The translations under genes were made by a program, and so were the position numbers. From positions 3,014,711 to 3,049,282 of the forward strand of contig NZ_CP017675.1 in the NCBI RefSeq assembly GCF_001870225.1: a DNA stretch of 34,572 nucleotides, read 5' to 3'. Source of the DNA: Gloeomargarita lithophora Alchichica-D10. Lineage in GTDB: Bacteria > Cyanobacteriota > Cyanobacteriia > Gloeomargaritales > Gloeomargaritaceae. The notes beneath the pieces are model-generated. The model saw only the letters and a program-made list of their open reading frames with translations. It made no database searches and was not told where the DNA came from. Positions 26,199 through 34,544 of this stretch are shown piece after piece; the first letter of the stretch is position 1; each line of letters opens with the position of its first letter.

Positions 26199-26753
26199 AT
26201 GCGTGGAAAGCAATGGTTGTGGGGATTGGGTTTAACGGCTTTGACTTTGGGGATGGCGCCACCCGCCCAGGCGGCTCGCTCCGTGAATTTTTGGTTCAAT
26301 ATTTTGGAAGTGGTGAATATTTCCGTGCCGGATTTGCGGCGGTTTGTGGATAAAAATGAGGTTACCCCCCGTTTGCAAAAAACCCTGCGTTTGTTGCCCG
26401 AAAAAGACCGCCAGGGGTTTGAACAGGTACTGCGCTTTAAGTTGCCCTTGGATGCCCGCCGGGTGATTCGGATTGTAGATTCTCCGGCGGTGGAAAAGGC
26501 TTTGACCCAAATTCCGCCCTTGTTTATCCCCAATCAATCCGCCTCCGTGTTGCCGGGGATGAAAGGGGCGATTATTCTGGCTTCCGTACCCCGCGACAAA
26601 GGGGGCTTTCGGGATAAGGACGGGTTTGGCCTGGTGAATATCCTAGAAGCCTACCCGGCGGCGGAAATGAATATGGATGTGCCCGCCATGTTGCGCTTGG
26701 GTCAGCAGGGGTTTGATATTCAGAAGCTCCTTGGGGGCGGTCTGGGTCGCTAG
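26199..26753 (+). CDS. Stand-alone DUF1400 protein with signal peptide
   Basis: The 184-residue protein has a signal peptide (about 1-25, hydrophobic LGLTALTLGMA, cleavage near AQA). The rest matches DUF1400: LEVVNISVPDLRRFVDKNEV, a charged helical part with KLPLDARRVIRIVDSPAVEK, then GMKGAIILAS and FGLVNILEAYPA. DUF1400 usually sits at the N-terminus of cyanobacterial alpha/beta hydrolases; no hydrolase domain follows here. The ATG at 26199 has GAGG six bases upstream, better than the GTG at 26187. The next gene starts at the base following the stop. Confidence 0.72.
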   Translation: MRGKQWLWGLGLTALTLGMAPPAQAARSVNFWFNILEVVNISVPDLRRFVDKNEVTPRLQKTLRLLPEKDRQGFEQVLRFKLPLDARRVIRIVDSPAVEKALTQIPPLFIPNQSASVLPGMKGAIILASVPRDKGGFRDKDGFGLVNILEAYPAAEMNMDVPAMLRLGQQGFDIQKLLGGGLGR

Positions 26754-27647
26754 ATGGCGGTGCTAGTGCTAGGGGGAACTGGGTTTATTGGTTCCCAACT
26801 GGTCACTCAGTTGCAGCAACGGGGGGAGCAGGTGCGGCTGGTGACCCGTAACCCCCAACGGGCACAGCAATTATTCCCCCAGGCGCAGGTGTTTCCCTTG
26901 GCGGCCCTCGCAGAAGCAGTGGACGGCTGTACTGGGGTGGTAAATCTGGCCGGGGAACCGATTATTGGTCGCTGGACAGTGGCTCGCAAACAGGCCATTC
27001 AAGAGAGTCGCCGGGGGGGAACCCAACGGTTGGTGCAGGCCATTGCCCAGGCGCAGGTGCGTCCCCAGGTGTTGGTGAATGCGTCGGCAATCGGTTACTA
27101 CGGGGCGAGCGAAACGGCGGTATTTAGGGAAGACAGCCCGCCGGGGCAGGATTTTCTCGCCCAGGTATGCCAGGAGTGGGAGCAGGCGGCGCAACCGGGG
27201 CAGGGGGTGCGGTTGGTGATTTTTCGGATTGGCATTGTGTTGGGGATGGGGGGGGCACTTGAGCGGATTTTGCCCCCGTTTCGGGCGTTTTTAGGCGGGC
27301 CAATTGGTTCTGGTCAGCAGTGGTTTAGCTGGATTCACCAGACGGATATGGTGAATTTGCTCCTAGCCGCCTTGGACGACCCAGCCTGGACGGGGGTGTA
27401 CAATGCCACGGCTCCCCAACCCGTGCGGATGGCGCAACTGTGTCAAACCCTGGGGCAGGTCTTGCAACGGCCTTCCTGGTTGCCGGTACCGGGGATGGTG
27501 TTGGAATTATTGCTGGGGGATGCGGCTCAGGTGATTTTGACCGGCCAGCAGGTGTTGCCCCAGCGGGTGCAGGCGATGGGCTTTTGTTATCAATACCCCA
27601 CCCTCACCCCGGCGTTAGAAAACCTATTCCACCCCGGTTTGTCGTAA
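26754..27647 (+). CDS. TIGR01777-family NAD-dependent epimerase-like protein
   Basis: The 297-residue atypical short-chain dehydrogenase has the cofactor motif LGGTGFIGSQLV at the start, NLAGEPIIGRWT, NASAIGYYG and FRIGIVLGMGGAL, then WFSWIHQTDMVNLLL and YNATAPQPV, all diagnostic of TIGR01777 (SDR39U1-like) proteins. Function is uncertain; in plastids a related protein has been linked to division or pigment metabolism. It begins directly after the DUF1400 stop and is presumably translated from the same message. Confidence 0.88.
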   Translation: MAVLVLGGTGFIGSQLVTQLQQRGEQVRLVTRNPQRAQQLFPQAQVFPLAALAEAVDGCTGVVNLAGEPIIGRWTVARKQAIQESRRGGTQRLVQAIAQAQVRPQVLVNASAIGYYGASETAVFREDSPPGQDFLAQVCQEWEQAAQPGQGVRLVIFRIGIVLGMGGALERILPPFRAFLGGPIGSGQQWFSWIHQTDMVNLLLAALDDPAWTGVYNATAPQPVRMAQLCQTLGQVLQRPSWLPVPGMVLELLLGDAAQVILTGQQVLPQRVQAMGFCYQYPTLTPALENLFHPGLS

Positions 27648-27649
27648 AC

Positions 27650-27886
27650 ATGAATTTTTGCGAAGTATTTTTTGGCGTATTTTGTGAAAAACCCTAAACA
27701 GAAGCCCAGGATTTATGCCAGCTTAATGACAAGGCCACCCATGGGTTATCGCCCCAGGAGCGTTGGGGGGTGGCGAGTTCGGTGCTGGCGGTGGTGGGCA
27801 GTTGGTATAGCCATTGTCCTTTGCCCTTGGTGGGGGCATTTAGCTTGGGGGCACTGCTGACGGCGGCGATGGATGAGGAACTGTAG
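27650..27886 (+). pseudogene. Small ORF interrupted by one in-frame stop
   Basis: From ATG 27650 one frame of 78 codons reads to TAG at 27884-27886, broken only by TAA at 27695-27697 (codon 16). The part after the stop has protein-like composition: AQDLCQLNDKATHGLSPQER, then WGVASSVLAVVGSWYSHCPL and LVGAFSLGALLTAAMDEEL. I recognise no family. Either this is a recently inactivated small gene, or it starts downstream of the TAA at a non-ATG codon. A competing open frame at 27672-27860 has an unlikely Trp/Arg-rich product. Confidence 0.35.
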
Positions 27887-27945
27887 GCGGGCTGACCCCC
27901 CGTGCCCTAATGATATAGTCGTTACGCCAGCCCGCAAATAACCCT

Positions 27946-28893
27946 ATGGAATTGCACTATCCCGACCCTGGGGAAGCCTATTTAGGACTGCGGGCGATGA
28001 AAATGGTTGCCGAAACACTCACCCCGGCGGCTCGTCATTTGCTCACGGCGGTACAGACCCACATTTTGCACACGGACTACGACTTGGATACTTTGCCTTC
28101 CATTACGCCGGGGGAGTTGGCGCAGGGGTTTCCCCGCCCGGCACTGCGGGAGCAATTTGTGCAGGGAATGGTGGTGATGAGTTTGGTGGATGATGTCCCC
28201 ACCCCAGCGCAAATCCAACGCATGGAAGCCTTTGCCACCGCCCTGGGAGTTGCCCAACCCGCCATTCAAAATATCAAATTTTTGACCGAGAAAAATTCGC
28301 TTCTCTTTCGTTTAGATTTTATGCGCCGTTCCCACCTGCGTTCGATGGTGGCCGACCAATTTCAAAATCAGGTTTTTTGGGGAGTGGTGAAAGGTTTTTT
28401 GGGTCTGAGAGGATTTCTTGAAGAGCCAGAATTAGCGGCCAAGTATCACCAATTAAAAAATTTACCACCGGCGACCTTAGGTTATCAATTGTGGCACCAT
28501 TATCAGAGTCACGATTTTGCTTTTCCTGGAGAACGCTTTGGCTTTCCTGAAGCCGCCATATATCACGATCTGTGTCATGTATTGGGAGGGTATGATACAA
28601 GTGTCGGAGGTGAAATGCAAGTAACAGCATTTATCGCTGGTTTTCGTCGAACCTATCCCCTCTATTTGCTTATGTTTGTGCAATTACAATTTGGTGTTGG
28701 GGTGAAAGTAGCTCCGATTGAAACCGCATCAACCCAAAGTATTTTGGCGACACCGGGGCTGGCAGATGTGATGTTTCAAGCCCTGAAACGGGGTACTGGT
28801 GTGAATACTGACCTCTCGGAGGGGTGGGATTTTTGGCCGGATTTGGCGCAACCCATTAACAAAGTGCGGGAACGGTTCCATATTCAGGGTTGA
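27946..28893 (+). CDS. TerB-like/Coq4-like two-domain protein
   Basis: The 315-residue protein has an N-terminal helical region (about 25-120) with REQFVQGMVVMSLVDDVPTP, resembling TerB-like domains. The C-terminal part (about 150-315) carries a perfect Coq4 zinc motif HDxxHx11E: His207, Asp208, His211 and Glu223 in YHDLCHVLGGYDTSVGGE. Coq4 in eukaryotes and proteobacteria serves ubiquinone synthesis; cyanobacteria make plastoquinone instead, so the role here is unknown. It has its own promoter region after the broken small ORF and no tightly linked partner. Confidence 0.78.
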   Translation: MELHYPDPGEAYLGLRAMKMVAETLTPAARHLLTAVQTHILHTDYDLDTLPSITPGELAQGFPRPALREQFVQGMVVMSLVDDVPTPAQIQRMEAFATALGVAQPAIQNIKFLTEKNSLLFRLDFMRRSHLRSMVADQFQNQVFWGVVKGFLGLRGFLEEPELAAKYHQLKNLPPATLGYQLWHHYQSHDFAFPGERFGFPEAAIYHDLCHVLGGYDTSVGGEMQVTAFIAGFRRTYPLYLLMFVQLQFGVGVKVAPIETASTQSILATPGLADVMFQALKRGTGVNTDLSEGWDFWPDLAQPINKVRERFHIQG

Positions 28894-28945
28894 TGGTGAA
28901 AAAAATAGAGGGATTTATTTAGCTAATCAGGGGGTCTTACGGGGT

Positions 28946-29851
28946 TTAACTTGGGGTCGCTTCCCGCTCCAATTCCTGCACCAACTCCTCCAGGTGATTG
29001 CGCTGGGCACGAAAAACTGAACTACAAAAATGGCAGGTGACTTCCGCCCCCTCATCCTGGTGAATCATGCTCTGCAATTCCCCCACCCCTAACATTTTCA
29101 ACGCCCCCAATACCCGATCAAAATTGCACCCACAATGGAAGCGCACCAACTGGGTTTCTGGGAACACGTTCAAATCCATATCCCCTAATAGTTCCTGAAA
29201 CATATCCCCCAACTGCCGCCCCGATAGGAGCAAAGGGGTAAACCCGGCCAGTGCCGATACCCGCGATTCCAACCGAGTGATCAATTCATCATCCTCAGCC
29301 GCTTTCGGTAAAATTTGTAATAACAACCCACCGGCAGCCTGCACCTGTCCCGCTTCCAGGTAAACCCCCAAAGCCAGTGCCGATGGGGTTTGTTCCGAAG
29401 TCGTCAGGTAGTGGGTAATGTCTTCGCCCACCTCGCCAGATACCAGTTCCACCGTGCTGGCGTAGGGGTAACCATAACCATTGTCCCGCAGGACGTAGAG
29501 ATAGCCCTGGTCACCCACCGCCTGACTCACATCCAACTTGCCTTGGGCATTGGGGGGCAGTTCCACCCCCGGCTGATCCACATAGCCCCGCACCGCTCCA
29601 TCCCGCCCCGCATCCACAAACACCGTCCCCAAAGGCCCATTGCCCTGAAACCGGATATTTACCCGTGCCGATTGGCGTTTCATATTAGAAGCCAACAACA
29701 ACCCCGCACTCATCGTCCGCCCCAGAGCCGCCGTCGCCACGTAGGACAACCCATGCCGTTGACGGGCTTCCGATACCAAACGGGTAGTAATCACCCCCAC
29801 CGCCCGAATCCCCCCCCCCGCCGCTGTTGCCCGCACCAACTGATCCACCAT
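28946..29851 (-). CDS. hslO: Hsp33 redox-regulated chaperone
   Basis: Hsp33 holds unfolding proteins under oxidative stress after its zinc-bound cysteines form disulfides. The 301-residue protein has the usual N-terminal domain ([34 protein letters not shown]) and the C-terminal redox switch with Cys240-x-Cys242 and Cys273-x-x-Cys276. The ATG at 29851 gives a normal length and the expected [13 protein letters not shown] start; the frame open to 29905 would collide with the start of deoC. It diverges from deoC with about 53 bp between. Confidence 0.96.
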   Translation of the reverse strand: MVDQLVRATAAGGGIRAVGVITTRLVSEARQRHGLSYVATAALGRTMSAGLLLASNMKRQSARVNIRFQGNGPLGTVFVDAGRDGAVRGYVDQPGVELPPNAQGKLDVSQAVGDQGYLYVLRDNGYGYPYASTVELVSGEVGEDITHYLTTSEQTPSALALGVYLEAGQVQAAGGLLLQILPKAAEDDELITRLESRVSALAGFTPLLLSGRQLGDMFQELLGDMDLNVFPETQLVRFHCGCNFDRVLGALKMLGVGELQSMIHQDEGAEVTCHFCSSVFRAQRNHLEELVQELEREATPS

Positions 29852-29904
29852 ACCCACTTCCCGAACAATATCTTTATGATGGTATCGTGTTTCCCCCGAC
29901 TGCA

Positions 29905-30573
29905 ATGCACTCTTCCCTGCCCGATATTGCCACCGTTATTGAACACGCCCTTTTGCAACCCGGCATCACGTCCCCAGAAATTAACCAGGGCTGTCAGGAT
30001 GCAGATCGCTATGGGTTTCCGGTGGTGTGTGTCTATCCAAGTGCAGTACAACAATGTAATGAACTACTCCACCAACGCCCTTGCCGGGTCTGCGCCGTGA
30101 TTGGTTTTCCCAGTGGTGCCACGACCCCAGCGGTGAAATACTACGAAGCGATGGAAGCGGTAGAATCAGGTGCCCAAGAACTGGATGTGGTGATCAATTT
30201 GGGTTGGCTAAAAGAGGGAAAAACCCAAGCAGTTTACAAAGAAATTGCCCAGATTGTCAGCGAAACGAAACAGACCATTAAAGCGATTTTAGAAATGAAT
30301 TTATTAACGCAGGCAGAACAAAAATTAGCCGCTGAAATTTGCCTCGATGCGGGGATACATTATCTCAAAACCGGTACGGGTTGGCTGGGGGGCGCAACCG
30401 TAGAACAGGTGAAATTACTACAAAAAATTAGCAATAACCGGGTGGGGATCAAAGCCTCCGGGGGCATCAAAACCATTGAACAGGCCCAGGAATTACTACT
30501 AGCTGGAGCCACCCGTATTGGCACCTCCCGCGGGATAGATTTAGTGAAACAACAAGCGGAATTGACCACCTAA
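29905..30573 (+). CDS. deoC: Deoxyribose-phosphate aldolase
   Basis: DeoC cleaves 2-deoxyribose 5-phosphate to glyceraldehyde 3-phosphate and acetaldehyde in deoxynucleoside salvage. The 222-residue protein has the proton-relay Asp94 in ELDVVIN, the Schiff-base Lys155 in HYLKTGTGW and the second lysine Lys183 in GIKASGGIK, all in the family order. The ATG at 29905 starts at the usual helix ([16 protein letters not shown]). Only one base separates its stop from the cobJ fusion gene, so the two are likely co-transcribed although their pathways are unrelated. Confidence 0.96.
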   Translation: MHSSLPDIATVIEHALLQPGITSPEINQGCQDADRYGFPVVCVYPSAVQQCNELLHQRPCRVCAVIGFPSGATTPAVKYYEAMEAVESGAQELDVVINLGWLKEGKTQAVYKEIAQIVSETKQTIKAILEMNLLTQAEQKLAAEICLDAGIHYLKTGTGWLGGATVEQVKLLQKISNNRVGIKASGGIKTIEQAQELLLAGATRIGTSRGIDLVKQQAELTT

Positions 30574-30574
30574 A

Positions 30575-32425
30575 ATGGCAAATCTATGGACAGAATTTCA
30601 ACCCATCGCCTGGATTGCAACCACACCGACAAGTCAGATGCGTTTGCTCCCCCTCGCCCAAAGTTCCCAAGGGGTTTTATGGTGTTCTCCCCACCTTAAA
30701 TCCCATCCCCATTGTCAAATATATGCCCCTTCTTTGCGAGAACATTTAAGTATAATTTGGCCGCACCAACGGGCAATTGTTTTCGGTTTAACCCTGGGAG
30801 CCGTTGTTCGTTTGATTGCCCCGTTATTAACCGATAAACAGCAAGACCCTACCATTTTGTGTATCCCTGAATCCGGGGAATATGTGATTACCGTCTGTGG
30901 CGGACATCAACAGCAAGGGGACAAACTCAGCCAATCCATTGCCCATTTATTGGGTATAAAGTCAGTAATTACTGATGCCGCCACCGCCCATGATATTCCT
31001 GGGGTAGATACCTGGGGAATGCCCTGGAATTGGCAAAAAGGAGCCGGGAATTGGACAGGCATTGCCAGTGCCATCATCCGAGATGAACCTATACATATTA
31101 TGCAAGAATCAGGAACTACCCTATGGCGGCAAATGATTATGCAAAAATCGAATTTAATTTTTCTACAAGAGCCTGATTTGCAAACAAAAACAATTTGGAT
31201 CACCCATCGGGAAATTACCTCGCCCGATCAACAAATAGTAACTTGGCATCCACGGGTATTATGGGTGGGTATTGGTTGCGAACGGGGCACATCCCAAGAG
31301 CAAATAGATTCTGCGGTCAAAACCGTATTTGCTACCCACCAATTATCCCTTAAATCCATCGCTGGTATCGCCAGTTTAGATATTAAAAAAGATGAAATAG
31401 GGCTGGTGAATTTAACCCAAGCCCAAGGTTGGCCTTTTTTGACTTTTTCTGCGGCAACTTTATCTCAAATTTCCGTGCCTAACCCATCAAAAATTGTGGC
31501 GCAGACCGTCGGTACAGCCAGCGTTGCCGAAGCCAGTGCCCTGCAAGCCTCCCAGGGGACATTGTTAGTACCTAAAACCATCCTTAGCCCAGTCACAATT
31601 GCCGTAGCCCTAGCTCCCCAGGAATGGCTCAACCGCCCCGGACAACTGTACCTGGTGGGCATTGGGCCAGGGGATTTAGCCCAGCTTACCCCGGCGGCTC
31701 GCCAAGCCATCACCCAAGCCGATGTGGTTATTGGCTATCATTTATACTTACAATTGCTGGACACAATCAAACGACCCGCTCAAATTTGGGAACCCTACCC
31801 CATCGGTCAAGAAACCCAGCGGGCGCAACGAGCCATTGAACTTGCCCATTGGGGTTTGAACGTAGCGGTGGTATCCTCTGGAGACTGCGGTATTTATGGT
31901 ATGGCAGGTGTAGTAATAGAGTTATTACAAAAGCAAGATAGTGTCAAAACAAAACTTGATATTAAAATTTTCCCTGGCATTTCTGCGTTGCAATCCGCCG
32001 CCAGCCGGGTGGGAGTGCCATTGATGCAGGATTTTTGTGCCATTAGCTTGAGTGATTTGCACGTTCCGTGGGATGTCATTGCCCAACGGGTGACCCATGC
32101 CGCCCAGGGGGATTTTGTCACCATTTTTTATAATCCTTGTTCCCAACAACGAACGTGGCAATTACCCACAGCCCAGGCCATTTTTCTGCAATATCGTGAC
32201 CCCCAAACCCCGGTAGCAATTGTGCGCCAAGCCTATCGTCAGGATGAGCAAATCTGGCGGGATACGCTCGCAAATTTTACACAAAATTCCCTAGATATGT
32301 TCTGCACTATTATTATTGGCAATTCCCGGACTTATTGGAGTGAATATGGTTTAATCACACCTCGGAATTACCCACCAAAATCGCCCCATTTTGACCCCCA
32401 AAGCCAAAACTTAAATTCAGAATAG
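30575..32425 (+). CDS. cobJ: CbiG-CobJ fusion (precorrin-3B C17-methyltransferase)
   Basis: The 616-residue protein has a CbiG-like part (about 1-345), including GLTLGAVVRLIAPLL, GGHQQQGDKLSQSIAHLLG and GIGCERGTSQEQI, then a SAM-dependent CobJ/CbiH part (about 357-600) with YLVGIGPGDLAQLTPAARQA, SSGDCGIYGMAG, FPGISALQSAASRVG and IFYNPCSQQRTWQL. Together these perform C17 methylation with ring contraction and lactone opening in the corrin ring. The CbiG-CobJ fusion is typical of cyanobacteria. No cobalamin riboswitch is visible, as the gene follows deoC at once. Its last 71 bases overlap the 3' end of the ketoacyl synthase gene on the other strand. Confidence 0.95.
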   Translation: MANLWTEFQPIAWIATTPTSQMRLLPLAQSSQGVLWCSPHLKSHPHCQIYAPSLREHLSIIWPHQRAIVFGLTLGAVVRLIAPLLTDKQQDPTILCIPESGEYVITVCGGHQQQGDKLSQSIAHLLGIKSVITDAATAHDIPGVDTWGMPWNWQKGAGNWTGIASAIIRDEPIHIMQESGTTLWRQMIMQKSNLIFLQEPDLQTKTIWITHREITSPDQQIVTWHPRVLWVGIGCERGTSQEQIDSAVKTVFATHQLSLKSIAGIASLDIKKDEIGLVNLTQAQGWPFLTFSAATLSQISVPNPSKIVAQTVGTASVAEASALQASQGTLLVPKTILSPVTIAVALAPQEWLNRPGQLYLVGIGPGDLAQLTPAARQAITQADVVIGYHLYLQLLDTIKRPAQIWEPYPIGQETQRAQRAIELAHWGLNVAVVSSGDCGIYGMAGVVIELLQKQDSVKTKLDIKIFPGISALQSAASRVGVPLMQDFCAISLSDLHVPWDVIAQRVTHAAQGDFVTIFYNPCSQQRTWQLPTAQAIFLQYRDPQTPVAIVRQAYRQDEQIWRDTLANFTQNSLDMFCTIIIGNSRTYWSEYGLITPRNYPPKSPHFDPQSQNLNSE

Positions 32426-33467
32426 AATCAAGTTTAACTTGTTGCTTTTTTCGGATAAAGTTTCCTGAAAAATCAGGCATATTCAGACCTGTGCAGGGTG
32501 GTAAAATCTGGTTTTTTAGAGCTAACAATGAAAAGATTATATTCACAATACCAGAGGCTCCTAAAGTGTGTCCCGTTGCCCCTTTGGTAGCTAAAATAGA
32601 TATATCATCAGGAAACAATTTTTGAATGATTTGCATTTCCCGATGATCCCCAATGATCGTGCCAGTGCCATGAGTATGAACCACATGACACTTATCTAAC
32701 GACACATTATTATACTTAAAACAATTTTCAATAGCGGTAATTGCAGGTTCTAAATCTACACTGGAAATCACGAGATTTTCCGCATCACAAGTGGTTCCCC
32801 AACCCAAAATAGAACCATATTTTTGGATAGATTTCTTTTGGTTTTCCAGTAATATCACTCCTGCGGCTTCTCCTAAAACTAAACCTTGTCTTTCTTGATC
32901 AAAAGGGAAACAGCCATCTTTTGCTAAAGCTCCCATTTGCCTAAATCCCGCTAAAGTTAAAGGCGTAATGGGTGTATCCACAGCTCCCACAATAACCCGA
33001 GAACATTGCCCCCGGCGCAACCACTCCACCCCCGTTGCCACCGCCCAAACCCCCGTCGCACAGGCCGCCATCGGTGCTGATACCAAACTTTTTGTTCCTA
33101 TCTTGGTGGCTACGGTGCGGGCAAAACTACCTGGTAAATGTTCTACCAACAAATGATAATCATTGCGTTCATGGGCTAACCATTGCTCCCAAAGGTACTG
33201 TTCCCCACGGCTCGAACCAATTACTACCCCACAATCTGACAAAGGCAATTCCCACTCGGATTCATGTAATGCTTCTGTTAGGGCAGTGAGTAATAACGTT
33301 GTTGGGTCGCTCGGTTTCCCTTCAAGCATCGCCAAAGGTAGGGGTGAGATCATAGGAAATGGTTGTTGCAAAGCAATAGAAGCATGGTCTGCCAATAGGT
33401 TTTGCCAACAGGTATGTTTATTCTTTCCCAAGGCCGATACCAACCCCATGCCCACCACCTGAACCAT
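32355..33467 (-). CDS. Beta-ketoacyl-ACP synthase (KAS II-like)
   Basis: The 370-residue thiolase-fold condensing enzyme has the nucleophile Cys136 in PMAACATGVWAV, the first active His in VHTHGTGTIIGD and the second in KGATGHTLGASG, plus the C-terminal LSFGFGGQNGAI. The set is complete, so it should be active in fatty-acid or specialised acyl elongation. It is shorter than FabF and probably a second, non-housekeeping KAS, as no fab genes are adjacent. The ATG at 33467 follows trmB by two bases, with GAGGGA in the trmB end as ribosome binding site. The frame open to 33641 lies inside trmB. Confidence 0.9.
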   Translation of the reverse strand: MVQVVGMGLVSALGKNKHTCWQNLLADHASIALQQPFPMISPLPLAMLEGKPSDPTTLLLTALTEALHESEWELPLSDCGVVIGSSRGEQYLWEQWLAHERNDYHLLVEHLPGSFARTVATKIGTKSLVSAPMAACATGVWAVATGVEWLRRGQCSRVIVGAVDTPITPLTLAGFRQMGALAKDGCFPFDQERQGLVLGEAAGVILLENQKKSIQKYGSILGWGTTCDAENLVISSVDLEPAITAIENCFKYNNVSLDKCHVVHTHGTGTIIGDHREMQIIQKLFPDDISILATKGATGHTLGASGIVNIIFSLLALKNQILPPCTGLNMPDFSGNFIRKKQQVKLDSILNLSFGFGGQNGAILVGNSEV

Positions 33468-33469
33468 AG

Positions 33470-34096
33470 TTAATCCCTCGAACGTTGCAGAAGAAAACGA
33501 TAGACCGGTAAGCCTTTTTTGAGAACAAATTGTTCCCGTTCGGTCGGAACACCGAAGGGATTGATGCTTAACATTTCCGCTTTGACCTGTAGCTGAGTAT
33601 GGCCCTGGAAATGGTAATACATATCCAGTGCCACATCCCAAATATCAGATTGCAAAAAGACTTCTCCCCCTGGTCGTAAATAATTGGCAATGGTTGCGAC
33701 CAAATCCGGTTGAACCAGTCTTCTTTTTTGTTGTTTTCGTTTGAACCAAGGGTCAGGAAATTGGATGGTTACTCGTTCTAAAATCCCTACGGGAAAACTG
33801 GCAAGGATTGATTCTAAATGGACATTTGCCTGTGCCATCAGAAAGTAAGTATTTCCTAAATTATGTTGGATTTTTAATGTATTAGCTTGGTGAACTAATG
33901 GTTCTCGAATTTCTAACCCCAAAAAATTCCAGTCGGGTGATTGCTCAGCCATCGTGAATAAAAAACGCCCTCTCGCACAGCCAATATCTAGGTGTAAAGG
34001 CTGGTTTATCTGTGCATAAATCAACCGCCAGTCCGGCAGTTGCAACGGCTGTAAAAATTGCTGGCTGAGCGGATTAACGTGTTGCCGTACCCGCAT
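33470..34096 (-). CDS. trmB: tRNA (guanine-N7-)-methyltransferase
   Basis: TrmB methylates G46 in the variable loop of tRNAs using S-adenosylmethionine. The 208-residue protein shows motif I LDIGCARGRFLF, the GLEIREPLV motif, FPDPWFKRKQQKRRLV (RNA-binding/catalytic Asp) and LRPGGEVFLQSD. The ATG at 34096 is preferred over the TTG at 34111. It probably leads a two-gene operon with the ketoacyl synthase, and its promoter must lie in the roughly 50 bp before the divergent tRNA-Val gene. Confidence 0.94.
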   Translation of the reverse strand: MRVRQHVNPLSQQFLQPLQLPDWRLIYAQINQPLHLDIGCARGRFLFTMAEQSPDWNFLGLEIREPLVHQANTLKIQHNLGNTYFLMAQANVHLESILASFPVGILERVTIQFPDPWFKRKQQKRRLVQPDLVATIANYLRPGGEVFLQSDIWDVALDMYYHFQGHTQLQVKAEMLSINPFGVPTEREQFVLKKGLPVYRFLLQRSRD

Positions 34097-34145
34097 GGGT
34101 GACCTGTGCAAATGGGAACCTTAATGCTATTATAGAAAACCACAC

Positions 34146-34219
34146 GGACGCATAGCTCAGTTGGTTAGAGCACCACGTTGACATCGTGGGGGTCACTGGT
34201 TCGAGTCCAGTTGTGTCCA
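34146..34219 (+). tRNA. tRNA-Val (anticodon GAC)
   Basis: Full cloverleaf: acceptor GGACGCA (34146-34152) with TGTGTCC (34212-34218; one G-U pair), D-stem GCTC/GAGC, anticodon stem CCACG/CGTGG with loop TTGACAT giving GAC at 34180-34182, and T-stem ACTGG/CCAGT with TTCGAGT. The discriminator is A (34219) and CCA is not encoded. Confidence 0.95.
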
Positions 34220-34291
34220 TGCCGACTACAAGCCCCTTTCACCCGCTAGATACCGCATTCCACCGTTATCCTGTACTGACATAGAAATTGT

Positions 34292-34404
34292 GACGTTGCT
34301 GAATCTGGGTATGATATTAAAAAAACAGCATAGGGAAAACTCCGCCCACACCAAAGGTTGAATTAATGACGCATGTAAACTTCATACCTTAAATCAGCAA
34401 CGCC
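34292..34404. mobile_element. MITE-like element of about 113 bp with 23-bp terminal inverted repeats
   Basis: The left end GACGTTGCTGAATCTGGG... (34292-34314) and the reverse complement of the right end, GGCGTTGCTGATTTAAGG... (34404-34382), agree at 18 of 23 positions and both end in GGTATGA. The roughly 67-bp interior has no coding capacity. The GGCGTTGCTGA end resembles inverted repeats I associate with cyanobacterial insertion sequences; the family cannot be fixed without a search. No clear target duplication is seen. Confidence 0.6.
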
Positions 34405-34436
34405 CTTTCGGCTTTACTTTCAAGGATTTACATATA

Positions 34437-34544
34437 ATATAGCTAAGTAGAGTAAGGTTGTCGTCTCAAGATTTCGGAAAACCAATGCGGGGCGGTGCCC
34501 TGCGACCCATGTTATTATGTCAACCTTTACGTGTTTAGCTATAT
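34437..34544 (+). mobile_element. Interspersed repeat D, MITE-like, 108 bp
   Basis: The ends ATATAGCTAA (34437-34446) and TTAGCTATAT (34535-34544) are perfect inverted copies. Further in, AAGGTTG (34454-34460) pairs with CAACCTT (34521-34527), giving 18 of 24 matches overall. The interior holds the core GCGGGGCGGTGCCCTGCGAC (34487-34506), related to repeats A, B and C. With the preceding element it fills the 34220-34572 stretch, where I see no gene. Confidence 0.65.

Noticed and set aside
25751-26533. 260-codon open frame on the minus strand
   Set aside because: Antisense to the response regulator and DUF1400 genes, both of which have clear motifs and start signals.
27672-27860. 62-codon open frame downstream of the TIGR01777 gene
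   Set aside because: Trp/Arg-rich product of shadow type; the alternative frame at 27650-27886 is more protein-like although interrupted.
30540-30575. Cobalamin riboswitch before the cobJ fusion
   Set aside because: Only one base separates it from deoC and no B12-box-like sequence is seen in the preceding coding region.
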